A DNA stretch of 64,000 bases, taken from positions 25,169,506-25,233,505 of the forward strand of contig NC_059505.1 in the NCBI RefSeq assembly GCF_914767665.1. Reading direction: 5' to 3'. The stretch's first letter is position 1; each line of letters opens with the position of its first letter. This document shows, piece after piece, positions 1 through 10,576 of the stretch. The notes below the pieces were generated by a model that saw nothing but the letters and a program-made list of their open reading frames with translations, was not told the DNA's origin and did no database searches. The translations under genes and the position numbers were made by a program. The stretch comes from Harmonia axyridis (Eukaryota; Arthropoda; Insecta; Coleoptera; Coccinellidae).

Positions 1-654
1 GTTAAAAATAAGAGTTCACCAACTAACGATTTCGTTAGAAGGAAAAAGATTTGATGCATCTCAGCAGATTCTGAAATGACATTATCCTATTCGAGAAAAA
101 TTGAATATTTTTTCCCTATTTTGATGAAAAAGACTCACACAGCCGTACAGAACTCCCTTACAGAAATCCAGAGAAACTTTTCGAAAATCGAAATCGATTT
201 GAATACAAACATGCATGCAAACAGCATTGGTATTTTTTTGAAGAAGTTCTGGACGGCGAACAGAATTTAGTAATTTTTTTAATTTTTGAATACTGCTCAG
301 AAGTAAATTTCAAAAAAATTCAAGAATGTTAGAAGATTTTTATATTTATAAAAATATTATGGTTTACTAGAACGAGTCATTTGTGTCAACTAAATTGACA
401 GTATGCAGTATGTAAGGAGAGGTCGTTGTGGTCAATAGAATGATGTTAATTTTCACAGATAATGGCATACCATAACCTTTCAAATAAAAAAAAATTGTCT
501 CTCCAAATAATTTATATATTTTTTTAAATTTTTCAATTTTGTCATCGGCATTGGAAAGCCCATTAAAACTTAGCATCATGTCATAAAACCTTATGTGCTG
601 CTTGTATCCTTTCTGCCTTACATAATATAAAGTGATGTGAATAATCGAAACAGT

Positions 655-1445
655 ATGCGTCGCTCAAGAACAACTGGGAATATTGCTTCTGTGGCCAGCC
701 CGTAGTGTAGACGAAAACACAAGTTGGTCGATTTCTCATCGATTTTGGGAATCAGGCATTCCACGAACGACATTACATTGTATTTTGGAAAAACACTATA
801 TGAAGGCTCTTAAAGTTCAGTTAACACCAGAACTGAAGCCTGTCGATCAGTATCTTTGCTGATTGGGTCCTTGAAATGGATCGACATGATTCGGATTTTC
901 ATCGAAAAATCACCTTCAGTCATAAGGCTATTTTCACTTCAGAGGCTACGTTAATGAGCAGAATTGTCAAATTTGGGGCTCGGAATATCAAAGAAAAACC
1001 AAGAAACTGTATGGATTGCGCTATCAAGCTATGATTAAAAAAAAATTTATGGCCGGAAGTGAAAGATATTGATGTGAACGAAGTTTATTTTAAACAAAAT
1101 GGCGCTACATGCCACATAAGCAATGGAACAATCGCAATTTTGCAAGATAAATTCAATGACCATGTTATTTTTCAAAAAGGTGATCACAATTGGCCACCGA
1201 AATATTGTGATTAAACACCTTTGGGACCACGTGAAAGGTAAGTTATGCCAATATTTCATAATCCATTCAAGATCTTGAAGATTGAATTCGTGAAGTTATC
1301 GAGAACATACAGCCGCAAATATGGGAATTGGTTATGGAAAATTTCATGAAAAGAAAATGATGCTGCAACCGTAGACGTGGCGGCCTGGCATTTACAATGA
1401 CAAACCTTCCTCTTTACAATGAAATAAACATCCATTTCTTTCAAA
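655..1445 (+). pseudogene. Degenerate mariner-like (DDE) transposase
   Basis: Conceptual translation across several frames gives the order of a widespread arthropod mariner-like transposase. An N-terminal helix-turn-helix stretch reads RTTGNIASVARSVDENTSWS. The middle part reads FHFRGYVNEQNCQIWGSEYQ, around the first catalytic aspartate region. A later block reads QNGATCHISNGTIAILQDKF, followed by NWPPKYCD, the block that normally precedes the last catalytic residue. Stop codons and frameshifts interrupt it at several points, for example after the KPVDQYLC segment near 860 and just after PPKYCD near 1213, so it is dead. An AATAAA-like stretch follows near 1420. Family assignment rests on remembered domain order, not on an alignment. 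Confidence 0.7.
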
Positions 1446-1917
1446 ATACATTCTTTTTTTTTTCAATATGAAAATGAAATCTCCTATTGGAAAACCCTTC
1501 ATTAGGTACTTCATTTGAAGGATACTTACAACGAGAGCAATATTTAAACAATTGTTGAACTACAAAACAAATATCGGTTTCATTCAATATAGACTAAATG
1601 AAATGATTTGGTGCCAATATATGTAAAACATTTTTTTATGAAAAGGGAGAAGCATACACCTTGATTCGTTTCCTAAAAAAAATTCTTTCACAGCGTCAAA
1701 CGATTTGAATTATTTCTGTGTTTCCCTGTTTTCATGGCTGTTTCTTTGTAGAATAATTGATTCATTATTAGGAAAGGGAATTTCTAGGTACTTGAATATT
1801 TTGAAAACTAAGAGACACTAAGAAGTTTTGACTTCAGATTTTTGTTCAGAAAACTGAACTGAGAATAGGTAGGTATAGAGTATTTTGCACAAATATACAA
1901 CGAAATATTTGAAATAA

Positions 1918-1923
1918 TTTATT
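1918..1923 (-). promoter_or_regulatory. Poly(A) signal of Osiris gene A
   Basis: AATAAA on the minus strand, 34 bases past the stop codon of the minus-strand Osiris gene. Confidence 0.55.
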
Positions 1924-1956
1924 AAATAAATAAATAAACAAATAATATTCTCCATT

Positions 1957-2655
1957 TTATGCATAACCAGAATAGGCCATCTTCTGAGCGTATTCATTAC
2001 CGAAAGATCTGGCAGCTTCCCAAGCATTATGAGCAACAATTGGTGGTGGAACATGATCACCAACAACCTTTCTACAGAGATTATATACAGCCATACCAAT
2101 AGCGACCACGAAAGACACGAAAGATAGTTGAAGAGCATTCCAAGTTTTGAATCCAAGGATACCCAAGGCTAGAGGGATCAAGGTCATAGCCTTGAGGAGG
2201 ACTACGATCATGATAGGTCCAAGAATCTTCTTCAACTTGGATTTCCTAGCTGTAAAAAAATAAAATGAGTTTTGAAAGTAGTTGCGTATTGAACTTAAAC
2301 ACTTTTACCTTCAACTCCACCATGGTTAAGATTAAGTTTTAAGTTGATTTCGTTGCTGTCAAGGTTTCTACCTTCTACTGTTACAGCGCTGCTAACCCCT
2401 GGGAACTTAACGGTAACATCGTGACTTTTTAAGTAGTTCTCTACATTGCCTTCTACTGAACTGCTCCTTCCTGAATGCTGGGGTTGGTAGTCGTTTTTAC
2501 TGATCTGGATGAAATCGCCGAACTGAAAACGAGAAGAGTTAGTGAAAATCTTATTTGAATACTCGACTAAATACTTCGAAGTTATCTAAAGAAGGTTCTG
2601 ATGCATAGCAACAACCGAGAACAACTAAAACTACGATTGTGGTTGACCGGAACAT
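1957..2655 (-). CDS. Osiris-family protein A (DUF1676), short form
   Basis: Three coding exons on the minus strand: 2655-2575, 2522-2309 and 2249-1957. All introns are GT-AG (52 and 59 bases), giving 195 residues. Exon 1 encodes a signal peptide (about residues 1-18, hydrophobic VVLVVLGCCYA). Exon 2 encodes a polar region with the pattern typical of the family before the membrane segment. Exon 3 starts with a basic run (RKSKLKK, residues 100-106), followed by a long hydrophobic stretch (about 107-155) containing LIPLALGILG, the hallmark of DUF1676. The C-terminus carries AQKMAY, matching the AQxLAY motif of Osiris proteins. Family members are insect membrane or secretory-route proteins expressed in cuticle-forming epithelia. 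The N-terminal two-cysteine region present in most members, and in the neighbouring gene, is absent here. Start chosen because it is the only ATG giving a signal peptide. The numbered Osi orthologue cannot be told. Confidence 0.88.
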
Positions 2656-2719
2656 CTTGAACTACGAACTGAACCTACAGTGGATCGAAATTGATTGATA
2701 TTAATTATTAACTGTTTGT

Positions 2720-2727
2720 TTTTTTAT
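2720..2727 (-). promoter_or_regulatory. TATA box of Osiris gene A
   Basis: TATAAAAA on the minus strand, with TCAATC about 31 bases downstream (A at 2695), a near match to an insect initiator. This would give a 5' UTR of about 40 bases before the ATG at 2655. Confidence 0.5.
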
Positions 2728-3890
2728 ATGAGACCGTACTTCCTGATGGTGGGAGTAAAGCTAAGGAAGAAGAAATGTTGGTTGATCATTTCTAGTGGCG
2801 AAAAGAAATGCGGATAAATGGATTCCGCTTATTATTATGGGTGGCATGTTTACTCTAAATATTCAGTATTTTCATTCTGAACTTCGATCGTTCATTAGGA
2901 AGTTGATGGGTTCTCGGATTGAATATCAATTCTGTATTGAGGACGGTGCCAGTTTGATTTACTGTCGAGGAAACGCTATATTCAATATTTTTCAGCATTT
3001 TTGGTTTATCATTCCCAAAAATTAATCTCGTTCTTGGTGATGAACGATATAAGAAGAAATTAAAATTAATAATGATAAAAAAGGGTTTGTACTTCAAGTA
3101 TTTAATTTTGAAATTCAGTATAACTTTTTCGTACCATCGTCAAAAATACGTGAAAGTCGAAGTGGAGCGATAGTGACATTTTTGACGATCGTACTGAAGA
3201 TGGCTGCTTAGAGGGCTTAATTATTTGAAGTCGGTACAAACCATTCCTTATCATTGACATCACATACTCAAGTACCTAGCTAAAATATATGTGAAATAAA
3301 ATGGTTTTTCTCTGAATTTTCACTGCTTTCTTCCTTGAAATGAACATCCAGGCTTCTATATTTAAAAGCTGATTTATTAATTTCGGAAAATGAATCTTGA
3401 TTATTATAATCTTGAAAATAATTGGGGAAAACACACCACAGAATGATAAATTAATAGGAGGTGGTATTATATAATATTTGAAAATATTTGAGGATCCTAA
3501 TTCCAATAAAAGCCATGGCAGTAGGTTTATATTTCATGAGTTGACAAAATAATCGATAATTGTAGAAAATACACAATGCTTCTCTTGATGTTCAAATTAA
3601 GAGCTATTTCATCCAGGTGCTCGCTGTGGTGCTAAATCAATATTTTTAAAATATAATATTTCATTTAACTGCTCAATGTTTCATTCAACTTCTCATACTC
3701 ATCTCACAACTCATATTTCGAAATTTCGCTGAGAAAAGTGAAAACATTTTAGCAAAATGTGTTATTCAGAAAAATCAAAAGGAGATTCAAAAATTTCTAA
3801 CAATAAAACTACGAGAATTACTTAGGTAGTAAGGACACGAAGAATATCGAACTAATTAGTATCATCATGATCCTACTTGAATGATATATA
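2728..3890. other. Intergenic, no gene seen
   Basis: AT-rich DNA between Osiris gene A and a DNA transposon. Only short frames without recognisable content. A small imperfect hairpin lies at 3131-3194, with arms beginning GTACCATCGTCAAAAAT and ending ATTTTTGACGATCGTAC. Confidence 0.5.
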
Positions 3891-4884
3891 GGGAAGTGAC
3901 GGCAAATGGCGCTCACCTAAGAAAATCTTCAGATTTTCAAGAAACGAGAACTGATTTTTTCATTCTATTTTCGTGAATTGACTCGCATTTATAGCAACTT
4001 TTTATATTCAATTCACCTATAAAACAGAATGTAAGTCAGAAATTATATTTTTCTGAGGGTATCCAATGAAGGCCATTACTCGACTCTTAGGGTAATGGCG
4101 CTTAGGCAGGTGCAATTACGCTCAATAACAGCAAATCATGAGAACAGTTTAATTAAGTGGAAAATAAACTTTATTACCTACAGGTGTGTAGGAAACTAGG
4201 AAATATAGATAAGATTCATTCAGGTACTTTGTTTCAAATAAAAAGTTCAATCTTCTATTCGAAAATTGAGGTTTGCAATAATCGCAAATATATCCATGTG
4301 GTCGATCTTCTCCTGAGCATCTTGCATGGGCCCACTGCTCACTTGAAGATCATCTGAACCAAAGCTCATTTTTTCCAAATTTACAGCATTTTTGATCTGA
4401 TTGTTCCCTATGTTTAATTGCAACTGAAATCAGTAATGAAAAATTACAAATTCCATTTATTCTTCCTGCTGACTTTTCTGAATATTTTCTTCTTTTTGCT
4501 GCCAAAATCTCAAGCTGTTCTTTTTTAGGAGTTAACGTTAAAATTTCCAACCACTGTTTCTTTCTTTTCATAACTCTACGGTTATATTGACAACAGGTTT
4601 GGGTGAAATTAGAGAAAACAGAACCAACTACACTTTTATGCTTTATTGAATTTATTTGAGTCCCAGAGCATCCAGCTATTGGTTGAATACTCTTTGGTTC
4701 AGAAACTGCCTTTGATTGAGCCTCAAAGCGTTCAGCTATGGGTCGAATATTTTCTGATTCAGGAACTAACTGGCTATTGCTATTCTTCAAATTGTTTATA
4801 GATTCCTTATCCGATTAAAGCAAGAATTTGGAAGAAAATAAGTGAGCGCCATTGTCCGCTGAGCTCCATTAGCCGTCGCTCCCC
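3891..4884. mobile_element. DNA transposon with inverted ends and TA flanks
   Basis: The left end reads GGGAAGTGACGGCAAATGG. The right end, read on the minus strand, is GGGGAGCGACGGCTAATGG. Both continue into a shared GGCGCTCACYTA segment, so the terminal inverted repeats are about 40-55 bases (the right arm holds extra bases). The dinucleotide TA flanks both ends. Total 994 bases. It holds one minus-strand frame, described separately. Superfamily not recognised; the TA flanks fit Tc1/mariner/pogo-like elements. Confidence 0.65.
4350..4790 (-). CDS. Unknown 146-residue frame inside a DNA transposon
   Basis: Open frame of 146 codons that starts about 94 bases inside the right end of the element at 3891-4884. 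The protein is polar and basic. Two related segments begin near residues 9 and 27: PESENIRPIAERFEAQ and EPKSIQPIAGCSGTQ. A basic part with RRVMKRKKQW and AAKRRKYSEKSAG follows at about 72-108. The cysteine pairs CC (about 66) and CC (about 136) do not form a clear zinc finger. I do not recognise the family. A truncated DNA-binding part of the element's own transposase is possible; a chance frame is also possible. Confidence 0.35.
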   Translation of the reverse strand: MKNSNSQLVPESENIRPIAERFEAQSKAVSEPKSIQPIAGCSGTQINSIKHKSVVGSVFSNFTQTCCQYNRRVMKRKKQWLEILTLTPKKEQLEILAAKRRKYSEKSAGRINGICNFSLLISVAIKHREQSDQKCCKFGKNELWFR

Positions 4885-5430
4885 TAACTACATTTTATAG
4901 CTCGAGAGTTAAATTTTAATAATAATGAGGCCTTTTCTTCTTTATAGAAATCTCAAGAGAAAATTCACCCATAGGTGTTCTATCACTTATCCTTTGTGAT
5001 ACATGAAAAAAAATATATATACATACATTGTGTGCAATCCATCCAATAACATTGATAAAAAAAATAATAATCGAGTATAAAGAATTGAAAAAATAAATGT
5101 CCTTTTTTGCCCTCTTGGAGATAAAAGGAGAGTTAAGAGGAACTGAGCAGGTATTCTCTGATTTTGTTCCTGAATCTGTGATCATTAAGTTGTTTCAATG
5201 CATAATGTATAACGTTGTACAATTTACAGATGTTCTTTCTGAAACTTCTTTGACATGTTGAGGTTCTATGATGAGGACATGTAAGCAAATTTCTATGTCT
5301 GATATTAACACATTAACATTTAATTTTTGTTTTTAATTTACATCAGAGTTTCAAAGATTCTAATACAAATATCGAAATATTCGAAATGGTGATTTTCCTA
5401 AGAATATAATTATTTATTAATTATTATATA
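4885..5430. other. Intergenic, nothing recognised
   Basis: AT-rich spacer between two mobile elements. Only short frames of no recognisable content. Confidence 0.4.
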
Positions 5431-6492
5431 CCGGGTGGTCCAACTCAGACGCCAATCTTATTTTGAGGTAGTACATGAAGATATTTTGAAAATCTTTTTT
5501 GTGATGTGTAAAGGATAGTTAGAAGCATAATTTAAAATTATTTTAATATATAGAGGGTGTTCGAAAACAAAGATATAGTTACACTTTTTTCATCGTATTT
5601 CACCCTGTATATGAATTCAAAAATGGAATCGCAAGCTCAAATAATGATGAGTTTCTTTAGATCACTTCATTCTTAGAAGCACAATTTACGAGAAAATGGC
5701 AAAAAATTTAAAATATGAAGGGTTTTCAATTGGTAACTAATGAAGAAACCAGTTACGCCGCCGGAGCAGATAATAGTTTTTCGAGTAGCCATATTGGCTA
5801 ATTCTATGAAAAAAAAATGTCAACTTCGGATTATAAAGAGTGATTATGATTTATATTCAAACATTAACGACAAATAATGGCCAAAAACTTTCATATTGCA
5901 AATGCCCCTCCCTGTATTTTTATATCTAATTGAACGTTAAAATTGATTTCGAACCTATTCTCTCTTGAAATTAATCTCTATTGAATATTACCATTTATTA
6001 TTATTATTTTTTAGTTACCAATTGGATTGTTCATTTTTGGAATTTACTTTTGTGTTTTGGGTTCAACCTATAACCAACTTCAACCGTTATTATTATTAAA
6101 TATTATTCTTAAGTTTTCCTGCACCTAAACCTTATAATTTTCAGCAAGTATTTGGTCATTAGTTCTAGTTAACGTTTGAATATTAGATAATTATGATCAT
6201 TCTGTATAATCCAGAGTTGACTTTTTTTCATTAATTACCAAAAAAAATTCATTTTTCCGTGAATGATGCTTCTAAGGTTAAAGTGATCTGAAGAAACTCA
6301 TCAATATCTGAACCTGCGATTCCATTTTTGAATTCATATACAAGGTGTTACAATATTTTGGTCCATATCTTTGTTTTCGAACCCCGTGTATATATGAAAT
6401 TGATTTTAAATTGTGTTTCCAACTACCCTATACACATCACAAGAAAAGATTTTCAAAATATCTTTATATATTCCCTCAAACTGAGATCCCCG
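5431..6492. mobile_element. Foldback element with ~250-base inverted arms
   Basis: The segment around 5431-5720 recurs inverted at about 6240-6492. A clear shared stretch is AAGATATTTTGAAAATC near 5480, with its complement near 6450. The shared text also includes the complement of CGAAAACAAAGATAT. TA flanks both ends. The right end lacks about 20 bases present in the left (CCGGGTGGTCC... against CGGGGATCTCAG). The roughly 500-base interior holds no convincing coding sequence. Confidence 0.6.
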
Positions 6493-8645
6493 TATGAAAA
6501 TAATTCTGTAGGATTAAGAATCCTGCTAATTTTACTCCAGTAGCTATTTGGAGAATTCGTCAAAAAAAAAAGTTGGTATTTGTATAATAAGCCTATATTT
6601 CCACAGTAGGTACCAACATGAAGAGATTGACGTCCGGTTCCGGTTGTAGCTGCTAAAAATTCATCCAAATAATGATATTCGAAGAAAAGTGAAAATATCT
6701 ATTCGAATAATCAAAATCCATGCAAAAACAGACTTCAGTCATTCCAAACAGAAACTTCTTATCAAATTTAAATGCCCAACTCACTTTTAGAGTTGAATCT
6801 AGCCCATCGTCCTGAATATCTGTAGAAATCAAGAGTTGAGACAACGCGTGCATAACAATTGAAATTAGCCGTACTTCAAAGGTATGCATCTTTGATCCAT
6901 ACCGGACATTGTAGCGGAACTCATCCATATTGAAATATATAGTTGTCAACACCTCCTATTAATGAGATCCAGGGACGTACTATTCAAAATTGTACAGAGA
7001 ACTGTTCATAATATTGTATATGAAGAATGGATCCTCATCACTCTTCCTTGACCACATGTATACACAAGGTATCCAACTGTAATTTTCCTGGTGTGTATAT
7101 TATGAAAGTTCGATAAAACTCAAGAAATACGTTGCTTCTCAATATGAGTAGCATCCAACGATTATCATTTTTAGGGGATTGGTGCCTCTTCCAAGAGCTA
7201 GATACCAAAATTTGACTTGCCACCAGAAGCGTTCAACAATTTTTGATACCCAATCGATACAGACTTGTATCTATTGAAAAATAAAAGAAATCATGATTAA
7301 TTATCATGTTAAAAATCTCCGAATATTATTTTTCTTGAAAAATCATCATCTACCATTTGTTATTTTGATGAAATATGTAATTGATTCAGTTCTTTCTTAA
7401 TGGAAATTCATATTAATCTGATGAAAATGAAAACTTGCAATTTTTACAGACCCTATGTTATTCTTTAAAATTTTCTTACTAGTTAACACTATTCTTCTAA
7501 TTTTGAAGTAACTACACGGCATCTTTACATTGTTCAACAACGTTTCGACTACAATGATCTAGTAGTTAGGGTTGTTATTGACTTAGATTATGAATTACAG
7601 TTGATTGATGATACAGTATGATACAGTTTGTTCCTGAAGATGAAAACACTGTCAACAAAACGTATGTAAAGATTTCGAGGATAAGAGCTTAGTTACTTTA
7701 CTCATTCAAATTTCAAATAAACTGAGGTCTTGAATTGAAAAATAGAAACTATGGTGTTGAAGGATTTCCAAATAAAGAGGAGAAAGACTCATTAAACGAT
7801 TGGCAATAACAATTATTTCCATCGCTGAATGTTACATGCATATAATAATTCCAAAATGTAGATGAAGTCAAGGAATGAAAAACGCAACGAAAAAGAAATA
7901 ATTATTATTAGTATTATAACTGGTATCAGAAATACTTTTTTATGGAAATCAACATCATGTTGTTTTTTTCAATGCAATGTGACTATTATAAAATTAAAAT
8001 AATAATATAGTTCATTCTGAAGAAAAAATACATTAATGAACATTAGTTGCAGAGACTTCACCAACATTAGAGTGTTCTAAATAATAACGAGCTGCTATAT
8101 TAAATTTTTTCGCTGTGATGATGCTAATTTTTCAGAACATTATAATTCTACAAAGTTGACCGACATTAAGTTAGTGCGAGAAGAAAAAAATTTGAACTTC
8201 TTCAACTGAGTAAATATTTCTGAAAGTGATATTTCTTTTTGCAAGGAGATAAAAATATAATCGTCACATTTTCTCATACAAGTGAATGATTTTCAGAGAT
8301 ATATTCTGAGCATCAAGAAAATTTATATCTTTTGTTTCAATTCGATTCATTGATTTGAATTATTTTATTCGATTTTACAAATAAAACTGTTTCAAGAAAA
8401 TCGAATTAAAATTCATAAAATATTCAAACCAAAAACAATCCATGAATTTTGATTAAGAATTGATATAGCTGAAAATTAATTGATTCAAAATATTAAGGTT
8501 CAGCCGTGCCTGGAAAGCGTTTCACCTCCATTAATAGACAATCGACTATTTTCTCCATACGGTCCTGCGTCCGTACAATATTTTCATTACATTACGCTAA
8601 TTGTAAATCAATTCATGATCAATCCCACTGACCCCAAAGAAGATC
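6493..8645. other. Intergenic region upstream of Osiris gene B
   Basis: No gene recognised. Minus-strand frames at 6653-6952 and 7038-7223 read more like protein than the surroundings (for example NMDEFRYNVRYGSKMHTFEV), but they are not joined by convincing splice sites and match no family I know. The part after 7250 is low-complexity AT-rich DNA. Confidence 0.4.
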
Positions 8646-8646
8646 C

Positions 8647-8682
8647 AATAAAACCGCACCCAGACAAAATTTTTAGTCATTG
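8647..8682 (+). promoter_or_regulatory. Core promoter of Osiris gene B
   Basis: ATAAAA at 8648-8653 with TCATTG (near-initiator, A at 8679) 31 bases downstream, which is normal TATA-to-start spacing. It implies a 5' UTR of about 31 bases before the ATG at 8710. Confidence 0.4.
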
Positions 8683-8709
8683 GTTCCCAAGACTCATCCA
8701 CCGAACATC

Positions 8710-9750
8710 ATGTGGAAAATCGTGTGTCTTCTGTTCGTGGCTTGTGCCTTCTCCGCTAGTGCGCATGTGCCCAGAAGTGGAAATGAGTTAGTTTCGATGG
8801 TTGTTAGCAATTGTGTAGATATGGATTGTGTGAAATTAAATGTTTTGAAGTATCTGGATGGTTTATTGCATATCGAAGGGGATTCAGCTAGAGGTGTCAA
8901 GGTGAATATTAATGACAAAAAAACAATGAATTAGAGTCATTAAGAAAGAGGAAGAACAAATGATTCCCCTGTTTTCTTTCGTAAAAATGCAAAAAAAAAT
9001 GTTTGGTCTCATATCAGAAAAACTGAAACGACTTTATTTACAGGACATTGATGCAGCCATATTCAAGAGGGTAGCAAAGGTTCTGAGGACCAATGAGTTC
9101 AGATTCAAATTGCCCCAAGCCCTTTTCGATGGTAGTGAAATTGTGTACAACCCCAAAACTGGATTGGACATCAGTGAAGACTCACAATGTAATACTAGAT
9201 CTATAACAGCATTTTAATATCAATGAAACTAAATTCTTGGTTTCAGCTCGAGGTATCTTGAAAAAGAAGCTTCTATTCCCTATTCTTCTCTTGATGAAAC
9301 TGAAAATGCAACTGCTTATGCCTGTTTTGCTTGGTCTCATCGGCTTGAAATCAATCAAAGCTCTTATCATCAGTAAATTGGCTCTTGGTGTTGTTCTCGG
9401 ATTCTTGATCTACCAATTGTGTACCAAAGCAGGTAAAGTAGAATTATAATCTATCAGAATAATATCATTTGCGATAATAATATTCAATTATTGATGCTAC
9501 TGAAAATTTCGTCCCAGGTATGCCTATGCCAATGTCCATGGCTCCAATGCCATCTGAACCACCATCCTCCATCTATGGACCACCGAGCACTGCTCCTCCC
9601 CTAGATTCGTACAATCCGAACTATGACCCATCTGCCAGCCAAGGTGGCCCATATGCAAGAATCTGGACACCAACTAACGGAGAAGCTCAGCAAGTAGCTT
9701 ATTCTGCCTACTACCCTGGATCAGGATCATCCTCCACAACTCAGCCTTGA
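8710..9750 (+). CDS. Osiris-family protein B (DUF1676)
   Basis: Four coding exons: 8710-8901, 9044-9188, 9247-9432 and 9518-9750, joined by GT-AG introns, giving 251 residues. Residues 1-18 form a signal peptide (MWKIVCLLFVACAFSASA). Cysteines 35 and 40 (CVDMDC) followed by LNVLKYLDGL make the two-cysteine region common to Osiris proteins. Exon 3 encodes a basic turn (KKK, 118-120) and a long hydrophobic segment (about 121-172) with the Leu/Met/Lys pattern of DUF1676. Exon 4 encodes a Met/Pro/Ser/Tyr-rich tail starting MPMPMSMAPMPSEPP, and AQQVAY near the end matches the AQxLAY motif. A membrane-associated protein of cuticle-forming epithelia is expected from the family. The ATG at 8710 is preferred over an in-frame ATG at 8680 because it opens directly into the signal peptide. 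It is divergent to Osiris gene A. Confidence 0.9.
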
Positions 9751-9837
9751 AAACAGACCATTATGAGACGTGAATCGACAGTTTTGGGTTTAATTTATTG
9801 TGACACCACTTAAGTTATTTGTATATATGAATGTTTC

Positions 9838-9843
9838 ATTAAA
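9838..9843 (+). promoter_or_regulatory. Poly(A) signal of Osiris gene B
   Basis: ATTAAA, 88 bases past the stop codon of Osiris gene B. Confidence 0.45.
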
Positions 9844-10012
9844 ATATTTATTTATGAATTAATTTTTATCCAGGTGAAAACCATTCTCTTCCTAGTTGAG
9901 ACCTGATCTTTAGTTATAAGCATTGTAGCAATTATCCTCTAAATCATGTTGACAAATCATAGAAGGTAACTTTCACTAGAATCAGTTCATATTTAATTCA
10001 ATTTCATATTAG

Positions 10013-10416
10013 TATATTGTGCAACAAGTGGGAAAATTCCAAGTAGGAAAATTCCAACTTTTCTGGAAGTTTGTGGCACGAGCCTGATAGGCGAGGGTGA
10101 AAAGGACGTTCTCCACATGTTACACAGTATAGGTACTTTTCCTATAACTGCATGAATTCAAATAATTTGCCTACTTTGCTCACACGTCGCTTGATAGACC
10201 AATGAAATTGGGTTTTTGAAAAGTCGTTTTTATGGAAACCCAAGAGATGCAAAGAAGTCCATTCTTGTGATTCTGAATTGAATCAGGTACATTACTTGTA
10301 TTATTTAAATTTGTGCAGTTGTAGGAAAAGAAAATTTTGTGTGCAACATTTGGAAAACGTCCTTTTTCTCATTCTCATGAGAAAAGTTGGACTTCCCCAC
10401 TTCTTGCACAATATAT
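10013..10416. mobile_element. MITE-like element with inverted ends
   Basis: The left end TATATTGTGCAACAAGTGGG matches the complement of the right end (CCCCACTTCTTGCACAATATA). Similarity continues inward through a shared CCAACTTTTCT and AAAAGGACGTTYTCCA. Arms of about 75-115 bases, about 404 bases in total. No coding potential. Confidence 0.55.
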
Positions 10417-10576
10417 TATTCCGTATGGCTAGCGATACAGAAAGGAATATGTTTTTTCTTGAATTCTCAGAGCATTGAAAATTTCGTTTCCGATTTTAGT
10501 ATTTTATTCACTTTGATGAAGTTTCAATGAGAATCTATAGAATAGAGCAAAGGTAGGTAGAAGGAGAATATTAAAG

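Noticed and set aside
1..640. Short frames at the left edge of the window
   Set aside because: Low complexity, no domain, no splice context; nothing supports a gene.
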